Assembly (NCBI GenBank): GCA_051655155.1
Contig: JBOFZL010000044.1
Location: 1-32,615, forward strand
Reading direction: 5' to 3'
Length of the DNA stretch: 32,615 bases
From: JBOFZL01 sp051655155
Lineage (GTDB): Bacteria; Bacillota; Clostridia; Peptostreptococcales; Filifactoraceae
Shown: one piece after another, positions 7,596 through 16,825 of the stretch
Layout: every line of letters begins with the position of its first letter
Numbering within the stretch: the stretch's first letter is position 1
Translations under genes and position numbers: made by a program
The notes under the pieces: model-generated
What the model was told of the DNA's origin: nothing
What the model saw: the letters and a program-made list of their open reading frames with translations, nothing else
The model's database searches: none

Positions 7596-8331
7596 AGAAA
7601 AAATTGAAAAAATGGTATCTTGGTTGCAGGAACAAGTTAAAGTTACGGGAACAAAAGGTCTTTTGGTAGGGGTGTCAGGAGGGGTTGATTCTGCAGTTGT
7701 AGCTGCACTTATAAAAAAAGCTTGTCCTAACAATTCTTTAGGTATTATAATTCCTATAAAAAGTTCAGAACAAGACTTGAGGGATGCAAAGGAACTTATA
7801 GAGGCAATAGATATTGAGGCATTTGAGGTTAATATAACTGCAGAGCAAAGTGATATATTAAAAAAGGTAAAAGTAAACTTGGAAGGAAAAAGTTTATGGA
7901 AAGAGGAATACTCTAAACTTACGGATGCAAATTTACGTGCGAGATTAAGAATGTCAACATTGTATACAGTGGCAAATAACTTGGGTTATCTTGTGGTAGG
8001 AACAGATAATGCAGCAGAGGTTTTAACTGGCTATTATACAAAATATGGTGATGGCGGTGTGGATATTTTACCATTGGCAAATTTTTTAAAGTCGGAAGTA
8101 TACCTACTAGCAAAAGAGCTAAACGTTCCTAACTCTATTTTAAATAAATTACCATCGGCAGGTCTTTGGGAAGGACAAACGGATGAAGGTGAAATGGGAA
8201 CATCTTATAAATATATAGACATGTATTTAAGAGGAGAAGAGATTCCTGATGCTGATAGGGTGATTATTGAACGGCTTCATAGAAATTCAGAGCATAAGAG
8301 AAATATGCCAACTAAACCACCGATATTTTAG
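7585..8331 (+). CDS. nadE: Ammonia-dependent NAD+ synthetase
   Basis: 248-aa cytoplasmic enzyme that converts deamido-NAD+ to NAD+ using ATP and ammonia, the last step of NAD synthesis. The PP-loop SGGVDS (31-36) binds ATP pyrophosphate. Further family landmarks are NLRARLRMSTLY, GTDNAAEVLTGYYTKYGDGG (deamido-NAD site) and KLPSAGLWEGQTDEGEMG. There is no N-terminal glutaminase domain, hence the ammonia-dependent class. GGAGGG at 7574-7579 fits ATG 7585 and lies inside yigZ, so the 11-bp overlap is genuine. Confidence 0.97.
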   Translation: MEIKEKIEKMVSWLQEQVKVTGTKGLLVGVSGGVDSAVVAALIKKACPNNSLGIIIPIKSSEQDLRDAKELIEAIDIEAFEVNITAEQSDILKKVKVNLEGKSLWKEEYSKLTDANLRARLRMSTLYTVANNLGYLVVGTDNAAEVLTGYYTKYGDGGVDILPLANFLKSEVYLLAKELNVPNSILNKLPSAGLWEGQTDEGEMGTSYKYIDMYLRGEEIPDADRVIIERLHRNSEHKRNMPTKPPIF

Positions 8332-8341
8332 GAGGAAATTT

Positions 8342-8956
8342 ATGTATAATGTAGATAGGGTAATTAATTCTTTAGAAAAAAATAATATGAATGGTTATTA
8401 TGTTACTTCAATTGATGAAGCTATTAACAAAATCGTTGAATTAGTTGAAGAAAATTCAGTGGTAAGTTTAGGGGGATCCATGACTATTATGAGAACTGGC
8501 ATAATTGAGCATATAATGTCAGGAAGGTATAATGTTCTTGATAGGTATGCTGAAGGATTAACTAGTGAAGAGATAACAGAATTGCAAAGAAAGGGATTTT
8601 TGGCAGATGTACTTTTCACAGGGACTAATGCCATAACAGAAAATGGTGAACTGTATAATATTGATGGGATTGGGAATAGGGTTGCAGCGATGATATTTGG
8701 ACCTAAGTTGGTTATTGTATTAGCGGGAACAAATAAAATTGTAAAGGACATAGAAGAGGCTAAAGTTCGAATGAAACATGTTGCAGCACCATTAAATGCT
8801 AAACGACTCAATAGAAGGACACCATGCACAGTTACAAATGTATGTGGGAACTGTAATAGTCCAGATAGAATCTGTTCAAACGAAGTAATAATGGGACAAC
8901 AAATGATAAGAGATAGAGTTAAGGTTATAATTATTGATGGAGAGTATGGATTTTAA
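8342..8956 (+). CDS. LUD-domain protein (LutC/YkgG-like, DUF162)
   Basis: 204-aa soluble protein of the LUD (lactate utilization) domain family. LutC-type members work with LutA and LutB in lactate oxidation, but many stand-alone members, including this clostridial type, have no assigned reaction. Visible are the nucleotide-binding-like strand and turn SLGGSMTIM, GTNAITENGELYNIDG, and a C-terminal cluster of four cysteines (TPC-x5-C-x2-C-x6-C, with VTNVCGNCNSPDRIC). Start 8342 is chosen because GGAGG lies at 8331-8335; the longer open frame back into nadE has no RBS. No lutA or lutB partner is in the window. It follows nadE by 10 bp. Confidence 0.87.
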   Translation: MYNVDRVINSLEKNNMNGYYVTSIDEAINKIVELVEENSVVSLGGSMTIMRTGIIEHIMSGRYNVLDRYAEGLTSEEITELQRKGFLADVLFTGTNAITENGELYNIDGIGNRVAAMIFGPKLVIVLAGTNKIVKDIEEAKVRMKHVAAPLNAKRLNRRTPCTVTNVCGNCNSPDRICSNEVIMGQQMIRDRVKVIIIDGEYGF

Positions 8957-8998
8957 TATATTATTTTTAGGTAGGTATTTAATTTATGGAGGTTAAGT

Positions 8999-11900
8999 AT
9001 GCTTCGTTTGATGTATGGAAGTGATATGAATTCTATTAAGTCAAAGATTATGGAGGAAGTAAAAACTCTAAGTAAGGATAATAAAGAAATATATTTAATT
9101 GTTCCAGAAATGTTTTCGTATGCCTCTGAAATGCAAGTTATGAATTTTTTAAACTTAAAATCAATGATTAATATTAAGGTGATGAGTTTTCAAAGGTTAA
9201 CAGAAACGGTATTAACTAAATTAGGTGGAATAAAAAGACAGAGAATAGATGATGTTGGGAAGTCATTAATAATAAGAAAACTTATAAGTGAAGAACCAGA
9301 GTCATATAAGCTTTATAATGGGATGATTGATAAGGATGGATTCTATTCCAAGTTGATTTCATTAGTTAAAGAGTTAAAGAGCAATTTGATTTATCCTAAT
9401 GTAATAAAGGATATAAGTGATTACTGTAATAAAGATTTACTAAAAGAAAAATTGTTAGAAATATCTAAGTTATATGAAGGCATGGATAAATATCTAGAAT
9501 ATAAGTATGTAGATAATGAAGATAGACTTAATCAATTAAATGAAGTTTTAAGTTATAATAATACTTTTAGTGATATGAGCATTATATTTTGGCAATTTTC
9601 TGGATTTTCGCAACTGGAGTATAATATAATTAGATCAATATGCAAAATGAATGGAAAGGTAACTTTTGGGCTTGTTTTTGATGAAAGGGATGAGAAAAAA
9701 CACTTTGCGACAACAAAATATACGAGAGAAAAACTTATAGAAATTGCAGGGGATTTATGTATAGACGTTGAAGAAATAAATATACATGAGAAATGTAATG
9801 AGCCTGAGTATAGATATTTTGTGGGAAGTAATATAGATGAAGAAATCAGTGTAATTGCAGGAAAAATTAGGTTACTTTTAGATCAAGGTGTAGACTACAA
9901 GGAGATTGCTTTGATTGTCGGTAGTGAAGAATATACTATACTGATTAGACGTATTTTTGGTGAATTTAATTTACCTATACTTATTAATAGCAAGGAAGTT
10001 TTAATGACGACTGCTGTAGCTTCTTGGATTAAAAGCATGTTCAGGGTTGTTATAAATGGATTTAAATATGAAGATGTAATGATGTTTTTAAAATCAAGAT
10101 TAAATATATTTAGCTTTGATGATATACAAGTTTTTGAGAATTTTATACTGAGAAAAAATATTAGAGGAGAAATGTATTTTCGAGAAAAATATTTTATTGA
10201 AGATAATTTTTTTGATGAAGAAGAGGCACAGAGAGTTAATAAAGTTAGAAATTATATAGTAGAAGGTTTTAAAGATTTAAAGAGTTTAAAAAGAAGTAAA
10301 ATGTCTGTAAAGAGTTTGGTAAAGGAATTTTTCATTGGGCTAGATAGGTTTAATTTTATTGATATGATTGATGCCTTTCTTGATGAGCTTGAAGGAGAAG
10401 GGTTATTAAAAGAGGTTGAGATTGTAGAGCAAAGTTATTCTTCAATCATTGATATAGTGGATCAAATGGTTGAAATATTAGGTGAAATTAGTGTTGATTT
10501 CCAAGAGTTTTCAAGTTTATTAGAAAGTGGATTTAAGCAAAAACGTATAGGGGCAATTCCACAGGGTGACAGATATATATTAGTTTCTGATGTTAGAGAA
10601 GGGCTCTCTGGAGATTATAAATATATATTTTTCTTAGGTGCTAATAATGAAAATTTCCCTTGTTCAAAAAAAGATAGTGGATTGTTATCTGATCAAGAGT
10701 TAAGAGAAATAAATATGGATAAGTTTGAATTTAGAACTTATGATATTATTGACTTGGAAGAATATCATAATATTTACAAGCTTCTAACTTTTCCAGAGAA
10801 AATGGTAATATTTTCTTACCCAAATATAGGAATTCGTGGAGATAAACAGAAACCATCCATATATATAAAAGACTCTAATTCTCAGCCATTGAATATAAGT
10901 GAAGCTTGGGAGTTTAGGCTTGATCCAATGCTTTATAAATTAAGTGACATTGTTAGAACTTATGTAGAATATAATAGCATTAATGAAAATGAAATTTATC
11001 TTTTGAAGCAAGCTAAGGTTACAAAGACGCTTCAGGATAAAGTGAATAAAGTTTTGTTAGATGAATCTTTAGATAAGTCTGACTTTAATATAGAAAAATC
11101 CAAATTAAGGCTTCTTTATACTGATCCATTGGCGTTAAGTGTAACTAGGATTCATAAAATAAGTAATTGTGAGTTTGCACATTTTATTAAGTATGGACTT
11201 GTACCACGTGAACGTGAGGTATCAAGGATAGAACCTCGAGAAATCGGAACATTGTTACATGGGTTTGTTGAAAAGTTTTCAATGGAGTTAAAGGAAAATC
11301 CTAATATTTTTGAATATGATGAAAGTATGATTGAGAAACTTATTGATAAGGTTTATTATGATAAAGTCAATGAACTTTTAGATAAGGAAGCATTAGATTC
11401 GGGAAGAAATATATATCTTTTAAAAAAAATAAAACGCTCAGCTAATACTTTGGGGAAATTATTTATAAAGCAATCTAAAAATTCAGAGTTTAAATTATAT
11501 GAACAAGAGGTTGCTTTTGGAGAAAATCAGAGATTTCCAAAATTAAATTTAAATGGTGAAAATTATTCGGCATTTATAAATGGGACCATAGATAAGGTTG
11601 ATATTTATGAGATAGATGGAAGTAAATATGTAAGGATAATAGATTATAAAACAGCAGGTAAGGTATTTTCTTTTTCTGACACATATAATATTTTAGATGT
11701 GCAATTATTAATTTATATGGCGGCAGCTCTTGGGTCAGATAAAAATATAAATCCTGGAGGAGCGTTCTATTTTCCTTTAATGGAAAAACAGCTACTTATC
11801 GAGGATAATGAGTTTGATAAGATTCAGGAAAAGCGTGAAGAAAGTTATAGGATGGATGGAATTGGGCTTTTAGATGAAAGTATTTTGGGGAAAATGGATA

Positions 11901-12220
11901 TCAACTTTGGAGAGAAGGATTCTTCTATTAGATTAAGAGGAAGAGGGGGGCTGGAAGACAGAGATAATTTACTTTCAAGGAATCAGTTTATAGGATTTAT
12001 TGAGCATGTTAAGTCTGAAATTTTAAATAAGCTGGACAACTTGTTTGAGGGTAAGGTAAGGGTTAATCCTTACATCAAAGAAAGCCGTGATTCGGGGTGT
12101 AAGTATTGTAAATATAAGTCTATATGTGGATTTGATGAGAGGTTAAATCAAGATAGATTTAGAAAAATTTTAGAATATGACGTAGCAAGTATTAAGAGGA
12201 AGATAGGGGGTGGAGAATAA
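8999..12220 (+). CDS. addB: AddB, ATP-dependent helicase/nuclease subunit B
   Basis: 1073-aa subunit of the AddAB complex, which resects double-strand breaks and loads recombinase after meeting Chi. AddB provides a helicase-like scaffold and the nuclease that cuts the 5'-ended strand. The C-terminal RecB-type nuclease shows GTIDKVD and IIDYKTA (about residue 880). The iron-sulfur cluster ligands typical of AddB are present: one Cys near 723 (SNCEFAHFIKYGL) and three in GCKYCKYKSIC (about 1033-1042). The N-terminal Walker A, GRxGSGKT/S in other AddB proteins, is not recognisable: the corresponding segment reads YGSDMNSIKSK. RBS GGAGG precedes ATG 8999. The stop codon abuts the addA start. Confidence 0.95.
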   Translation: MLRLMYGSDMNSIKSKIMEEVKTLSKDNKEIYLIVPEMFSYASEMQVMNFLNLKSMINIKVMSFQRLTETVLTKLGGIKRQRIDDVGKSLIIRKLISEEPESYKLYNGMIDKDGFYSKLISLVKELKSNLIYPNVIKDISDYCNKDLLKEKLLEISKLYEGMDKYLEYKYVDNEDRLNQLNEVLSYNNTFSDMSIIFWQFSGFSQLEYNIIRSICKMNGKVTFGLVFDERDEKKHFATTKYTREKLIEIAGDLCIDVEEINIHEKCNEPEYRYFVGSNIDEEISVIAGKIRLLLDQGVDYKEIALIVGSEEYTILIRRIFGEFNLPILINSKEVLMTTAVASWIKSMFRVVINGFKYEDVMMFLKSRLNIFSFDDIQVFENFILRKNIRGEMYFREKYFIEDNFFDEEEAQRVNKVRNYIVEGFKDLKSLKRSKMSVKSLVKEFFIGLDRFNFIDMIDAFLDELEGEGLLKEVEIVEQSYSSIIDIVDQMVEILGEISVDFQEFSSLLESGFKQKRIGAIPQGDRYILVSDVREGLSGDYKYIFFLGANNENFPCSKKDSGLLSDQELREINMDKFEFRTYDIIDLEEYHNIYKLLTFPEKMVIFSYPNIGIRGDKQKPSIYIKDSNSQPLNISEAWEFRLDPMLYKLSDIVRTYVEYNSINENEIYLLKQAKVTKTLQDKVNKVLLDESLDKSDFNIEKSKLRLLYTDPLALSVTRIHKISNCEFAHFIKYGLVPREREVSRIEPREIGTLLHGFVEKFSMELKENPNIFEYDESMIEKLIDKVYYDKVNELLDKEALDSGRNIYLLKKIKRSANTLGKLFIKQSKNSEFKLYEQEVAFGENQRFPKLNLNGENYSAFINGTIDKVDIYEIDGSKYVRIIDYKTAGKVFSFSDTYNILDVQLLIYMAAALGSDKNINPGGAFYFPLMEKQLLIEDNEFDKIQEKREESYRMDGIGLLDESILGKMDINFGEKDSSIRLRGRGGLEDRDNLLSRNQFIGFIEHVKSEILNKLDNLFEGKVRVNPYIKESRDSGCKYCKYKSICGFDERLNQDRFRKILEYDVASIKRKIGGGE

Positions 12221-15200
12221 TTGAGTTATACAGTTGAGCAAATTATGGCAATCGAAGAAGAAAACAAAAATCTTCTTGTTGCAGCAGCAGCAGGTTCAGG
12301 GAAAACTCAGGTTATGGTAGAACGAATAATGCGTCTGATTTTAGATGAAAAAATATCTGTCAAAAATATGCTTATTGTTACATTTACAAATGCTTCAGCA
12401 GCTGAAATGAAAGATAGAATTCATAAAAGGATGGAGAAAGTTCTGGATGAAGATCCGAATAATGAATATGTAAAAAAGCAGTTAGAGTTATTACCTCAGG
12501 CGGCGATAGGGACTATGCATAGCTTTTGTATAGATGTTATTAGGAATAATTTTAATATAGTATCTATCGATCCGGGGTTTAAAATTGGATTAGAATCAAA
12601 TATTTCGGTACTAAAATCAAAGTTACTTGATGAACTTTTTGAAGAAATGTATAATAATAATGATAGGGATTTTCTAACTTTAGTTGATGCATTTGGAGGT
12701 AGGTCAGATGAGAATCTTAAAGATTTAGTTCTTAGAACTTATAATTCAATTCAGGCTCAACCATATCCAATCAAATGGTTAGAAGATAAAGTTTCTATGT
12801 ATTCATTAAATTATGATAACTTAGTAGAGTCAGAGTTTATTGATATTTTTTTAAGACAGTTAGAAGAAGAGGTTGATGGGGCTTTAAGCATAAATTCAAT
12901 AGCTATAGAGTATGCTAATTGTCAAGGAGGACCATATCAGTATATACCATCGTTAGAAAGTGATAGGAATATAGGTCTATTATACAAAGAGCTTATAAAA
13001 AAACGAAATTTAGATGATATATGCGTGTATGGTGGAAAGTTTGAGTTTGAGAGAGCTAAGGCTATAAAAAAGTCAGATTATGAAAATGGAGTAAGCGAAA
13101 ATTTAGTTAATAAAACTAAGTTATTAAGAGATATATATAAAAAGAGGATTAAAGATACTGTGAAGTTAATTCCAACATTGGGATTTGAAAAAGAGATTGA
13201 AAAGCTTTCTATCATGTATCCTATTTTAAAGCAATTATTAATTTTAATTTCAGATTTTGAAAAACTTTTTGATGGGGCAAAACGCAAAAAAGGGGTTTTA
13301 GATTTTAATGATTTAGAGCATTTGACATTGCGGATATTTGAAAATGAAAGCGTAAGAATGCAATATAAGGAAAATTTTCAATATATATTTTTTGATGAAT
13401 ATCAGGATAGTAACTTGGTTCAAGAAACAATAATTGAGAGCATAAAGAGAGATGATAATCTTTTTTTTGTAGGAGATGTAAAGCAGGCTATTTATCGATT
13501 TAGGCTTTCAGAGCCTATGTTATTTAATCAAAGGGCAAAGCTTTATGAAGAGTTAAATACAAATTGTAGGAAGATTGATTTATCAAAAAACTTTAGATCT
13601 AACAAGAAAATTTTGGATTTTACAAACTTTATTTTTAGTAAGATTATGACTGAGGAATTAGGACAAGTTGATTATTCTAAAGAGGGTGTCAGTTTAAAAG
13701 AGGGAATGAAATTTCCAAGTAATGATGGAAAAATAGAGTTCAATATTATTGATCTTAAAAAGTCCAAAAAGAAGGATGTAAATTTAGATATTGAAGATTA
13801 TGATATTGAAAAAGATTTTGAGTATAAATTTATTGTAGAAAAAATTAAAGGTTTGATAGGGAAAGAGATATACGATCCTAAGAAAGAATCTTTTAGAAAA
13901 GTGGAGTATGGAGATATATCCGTTTTGTTTAGATCTCCTAAAGGGGCAATAAATAAATTGTCAGAGTTATTAAATAAAAATGATATACCTAATATTGTTG
14001 ATTATTCAGAGGTAAACTCAACAAGTGTTGAAGTATTAATGTTATGTGATTATTTGAAGGTGATTGATAATAGATTACAAGATGAGGCGTTACTAGGAGC
14101 ATTGACATCTTTTTTTGGGAATATGACTTTAGAAGATTTAATTGATATAAGGATAATGTTTCCAGATGAAAAGTTTTTATATAGTGCAGTAGATAAATAT
14201 AGAGCTATTGTTAATGATAGAATTAGTGATTCTTTAAATGGATTTTTTAACAAGATTGAACTTTATAAAAAACGTGAAGGATTATATGAGCTTTCAGATT
14301 TTATATGGCAGATTGTATCAAACGAAGGGTATTTAATATATTTAAACTCACTTAAGGCAGGGAAACAAAAGCGTTATAATGTTTTAAGTTTAATTGATAA
14401 AGCTAGGGAGTACAGTGAAGGTGAATCAAATAAATTATTTGGATTTTTATTATATATTGATAAGATATTTAGAGATAAGCAAGATCGGCTTGAAAATGTA
14501 ATATCAGATAATGAAAGTTCAGTCAAGTTAATGAGTATTCACAAGAGTAAGGGTCTTGAGTTTCCTATTGTGATTTTATGTAATACTAAGAAAAAATTTA
14601 ATGAGCAAGAATATAAGGAGGATATTATACTGCATAATAGAATCGGGATAGGTAGTAAATATATAGATATAATGAATAATACGTCTTCTTCGACTTTGTT
14701 GCGAAATGTTATTATTGCTCAAAAAAAACAAGAGGCAATTTCAGAAGAGGTTAGAATATTATATGTAGCTTTTACCAGGGCTATTAATAGTTTAATAATA
14801 ATAGGTGCTACAGATAATCTTGAATCTTCAGTTAAAAAAGCAAAAAGTGGAAGAGATGTAAGTATTTTAAAAAAGGTAAATAATTATTTTGATTGGATTC
14901 TAATGTCACTTTGGAATCATGATTCAATGAGAGAAATTAGGAATATTTGGGAGGATGAGCTTTTAGAGTTTGAAGTCGAACGTGAAGATTTAGATATTAA
15001 TGTTAATATAATTTCGTCTGATGATATTAATCTAGATAGAGAGCTTAGAATAGGGACAGAAAGGGAGTTTAGAGAGAAGTTAAATTCACTATTAGAAAGT
15101 GATATTTGTAATATTGAGGAACTTCCTATCTTAGAAAGCGCATTTAAAATAGTGGAAAACAATCCTATTAAACTTAGTGTTACAGAAGTTGCTAAAAGTG

Positions 15201-15748
15201 AAGGTAATAATTTGTTTCAAAAGTATAATAAAAAGCGATTACACAAAACGCCAAAGTCCTTACAAGGTATAAGTAGTTTGAGTGCTATGGAAATAGGAAC
15301 TTTGATGCATAGTGTAATTGAGCATTTGGATCTTAGATACACTCATACCTATGAAAGTATAGCAAAAGAAATTGAAGTTATGATAAGTATGGAAAAGCTT
15401 ACCAAAGAAGAAGCAAAGTATATTGATATTGAAGGGTTATTAGGTATTTTTAACAGTGATGTCGGCTTTCTATTAAAAAGAGCAAAAGCGATCCATAAGG
15501 AGGAATCTTTTCTTTTAAGGTATGAAGATAAGATTATTGATGGAATAATAGACTGTTACTTCATAACGGAAAATGATGATATTATTCTTCTAGATTATAA
15601 GACGGATAAAGAGATAAATCTGGATAGATACGTTCGACAATTAGAGTTATATGGGCAGGCTATTGAAATTCAATATAATAAAAAGATCAATAAAAAATTT
15701 ATTTATTGGTTCGCTCATAGAAGGTTTACAGAGATAAAAAGTATATAG
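12221..15748 (+). CDS. addA: AddA, ATP-dependent helicase/nuclease subunit A
   Basis: 1175-aa UvrD/Rep-type 3'-5' helicase and nuclease, the motor partner of AddB. Landmarks in order: Walker A AAAGSGKT (about 22-28), motif Ia VTFTNASAAEMKDR, Walker B/motif II FFDEYQDS (about 389), motif III GDVKQAIYRFR, SIHKSKGLEFP (motif V), VAFTRA (motif VI), and the C-terminal nuclease motif LLDYKTDK (about 1123). Unlike AddB, its Walker A is intact. The start is TTG at 12221, directly after the addB stop, with GGGGTGGAG upstream; MSYTVEQIMAI is the expected N-terminus (Q-motif-like TVEQ). Order addB-addA is the usual one in Bacillota. Confidence 0.97.
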   Translation: MSYTVEQIMAIEEENKNLLVAAAAGSGKTQVMVERIMRLILDEKISVKNMLIVTFTNASAAEMKDRIHKRMEKVLDEDPNNEYVKKQLELLPQAAIGTMHSFCIDVIRNNFNIVSIDPGFKIGLESNISVLKSKLLDELFEEMYNNNDRDFLTLVDAFGGRSDENLKDLVLRTYNSIQAQPYPIKWLEDKVSMYSLNYDNLVESEFIDIFLRQLEEEVDGALSINSIAIEYANCQGGPYQYIPSLESDRNIGLLYKELIKKRNLDDICVYGGKFEFERAKAIKKSDYENGVSENLVNKTKLLRDIYKKRIKDTVKLIPTLGFEKEIEKLSIMYPILKQLLILISDFEKLFDGAKRKKGVLDFNDLEHLTLRIFENESVRMQYKENFQYIFFDEYQDSNLVQETIIESIKRDDNLFFVGDVKQAIYRFRLSEPMLFNQRAKLYEELNTNCRKIDLSKNFRSNKKILDFTNFIFSKIMTEELGQVDYSKEGVSLKEGMKFPSNDGKIEFNIIDLKKSKKKDVNLDIEDYDIEKDFEYKFIVEKIKGLIGKEIYDPKKESFRKVEYGDISVLFRSPKGAINKLSELLNKNDIPNIVDYSEVNSTSVEVLMLCDYLKVIDNRLQDEALLGALTSFFGNMTLEDLIDIRIMFPDEKFLYSAVDKYRAIVNDRISDSLNGFFNKIELYKKREGLYELSDFIWQIVSNEGYLIYLNSLKAGKQKRYNVLSLIDKAREYSEGESNKLFGFLLYIDKIFRDKQDRLENVISDNESSVKLMSIHKSKGLEFPIVILCNTKKKFNEQEYKEDIILHNRIGIGSKYIDIMNNTSSSTLLRNVIIAQKKQEAISEEVRILYVAFTRAINSLIIIGATDNLESSVKKAKSGRDVSILKKVNNYFDWILMSLWNHDSMREIRNIWEDELLEFEVEREDLDINVNIISSDDINLDRELRIGTEREFREKLNSLLESDICNIEELPILESAFKIVENNPIKLSVTEVAKSEGNNLFQKYNKKRLHKTPKSLQGISSLSAMEIGTLMHSVIEHLDLRYTHTYESIAKEIEVMISMEKLTKEEAKYIDIEGLLGIFNSDVGFLLKRAKAIHKEESFLLRYEDKIIDGIIDCYFITENDDIILLDYKTDKEINLDRYVRQLELYGQAIEIQYNKKINKKFIYWFAHRRFTEIKSI

Positions 15749-15767
15749 TATGAAAAAGGAGATAAAA

Positions 15768-16787
15768 TTGTTAGCTATAGTAAAAGAAAATTCAAAAGAT
15801 AATTATGTAATTAAGGATATTGAAAAACCTACTTTAAGAGATGATGATGTGCTTATAAAGGTGCATTCTGTAGGAATCTGTGGAACAGATATACCTATAC
15901 TAAGTGGAGTTAGGGAAGTTCCTTATCCACTTATACCGGGTCATGAGTTTTCTGGGGATATTGTGGAGTTAGGGAAAGGCGCAAAAAAGTTTAAAATAGG
16001 AGATAGAGTTACTCCATCAATTGTTATAGGTTGTGGGGTTTGTAGTTATTGTAGAGAAGGTAATGAAGTGCTTTGTGATAATATAGAGGAAACAGGGATA
16101 CATGTAAACGGAGCTTTTGCAGAATATGTGAGAGTGCCTGAAAAAGTAGTACATTTGTTGCCAGAATCTATGAGTTATGATGTAGGTGCATCTATTGATC
16201 CTATAGCTTCAGCCTATAGACCGATAAAAAAAGCTAAAATAAATTGTAAAGACACCGTTTTAGTTTTTGGATCAGGGCCAATAGGTTTATACACAGTTCA
16301 ATTAGCTAAGTGTGAAGGTGCAAGTAATATAATAGTTGTTGGAGTAAAAGGTGATGAAAGAAGGTTAGAACTAGCAAAAGAGCTTGGCGCAGACTATTCT
16401 ATAAATATGGATGAAGATAGTTTAATAGAAAAAGTAAAAGAGTATAATAATGGTAAGTTAGTTGATGTTGCCATAGATGCAACAGGAAGTGAAAAAGTTT
16501 TTCCCTTATGTATAGATTTAGTAAAGGGGGCAGGCAAAATAATTCTTGTAGGAATAAATCATGCACCCGCAACAGCTAATATAGAAAAGGTGGTGAGAAA
16601 AGAAATTAATATAATGGGAAGCATATGTTATACTTATAACGATTATAAAGAGTGTATAGAGTTAGTTGAAAATAAAAGGGTAAAGGTTCTTCCTTTAATT
16701 TCACATAGGTTTAAATTATTTGAAATGGGAGAGGCTATAGAAAAGATAAATATGAAGCAAACAATAAAGGTTATGCTTGAAATTTAA
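15768..16787 (+). CDS. Zinc-dependent medium-chain alcohol/polyol dehydrogenase
   Basis: About 339-aa NAD(P)-dependent dehydrogenase of the MDR superfamily (sorbitol/threonine dehydrogenase-like). The catalytic zinc region has Cys38 in GICGTD and His59-Glu60 in PGHE; the structural zinc lobe has four Cys (89, 92, 95, 103). The Rossmann fold shows VLVFGSGPIGLYTVQLAK. Substrate is unknown. Two starts are possible: ATG 15750, two bases after the addA stop but with no RBS, or TTG 15768, preceded by AAGGAG at 15756-15761. I prefer TTG, because the protein then starts like its relatives and the RBS would otherwise lie inside the gene. It sits between addA and the methylmalonyl-CoA genes; a functional link to either is unproven. 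Confidence 0.88.
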   Translation: MLAIVKENSKDNYVIKDIEKPTLRDDDVLIKVHSVGICGTDIPILSGVREVPYPLIPGHEFSGDIVELGKGAKKFKIGDRVTPSIVIGCGVCSYCREGNEVLCDNIEETGIHVNGAFAEYVRVPEKVVHLLPESMSYDVGASIDPIASAYRPIKKAKINCKDTVLVFGSGPIGLYTVQLAKCEGASNIIVVGVKGDERRLELAKELGADYSINMDEDSLIEKVKEYNNGKLVDVAIDATGSEKVFPLCIDLVKGAGKIILVGINHAPATANIEKVVRKEINIMGSICYTYNDYKECIELVENKRVKVLPLISHRFKLFEMGEAIEKINMKQTIKVMLEI

Positions 16788-16825
16788 TAAATATAGTGTA
16801 TTTTAATGATTATAGGGGGTAATAA

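Noticed and set aside
8398..8829. Minus-strand 143-codon open frame opposite the LUD gene
   Set aside because: Antisense shadow of a gene with clear family motifs; no RBS or recognisable domain.
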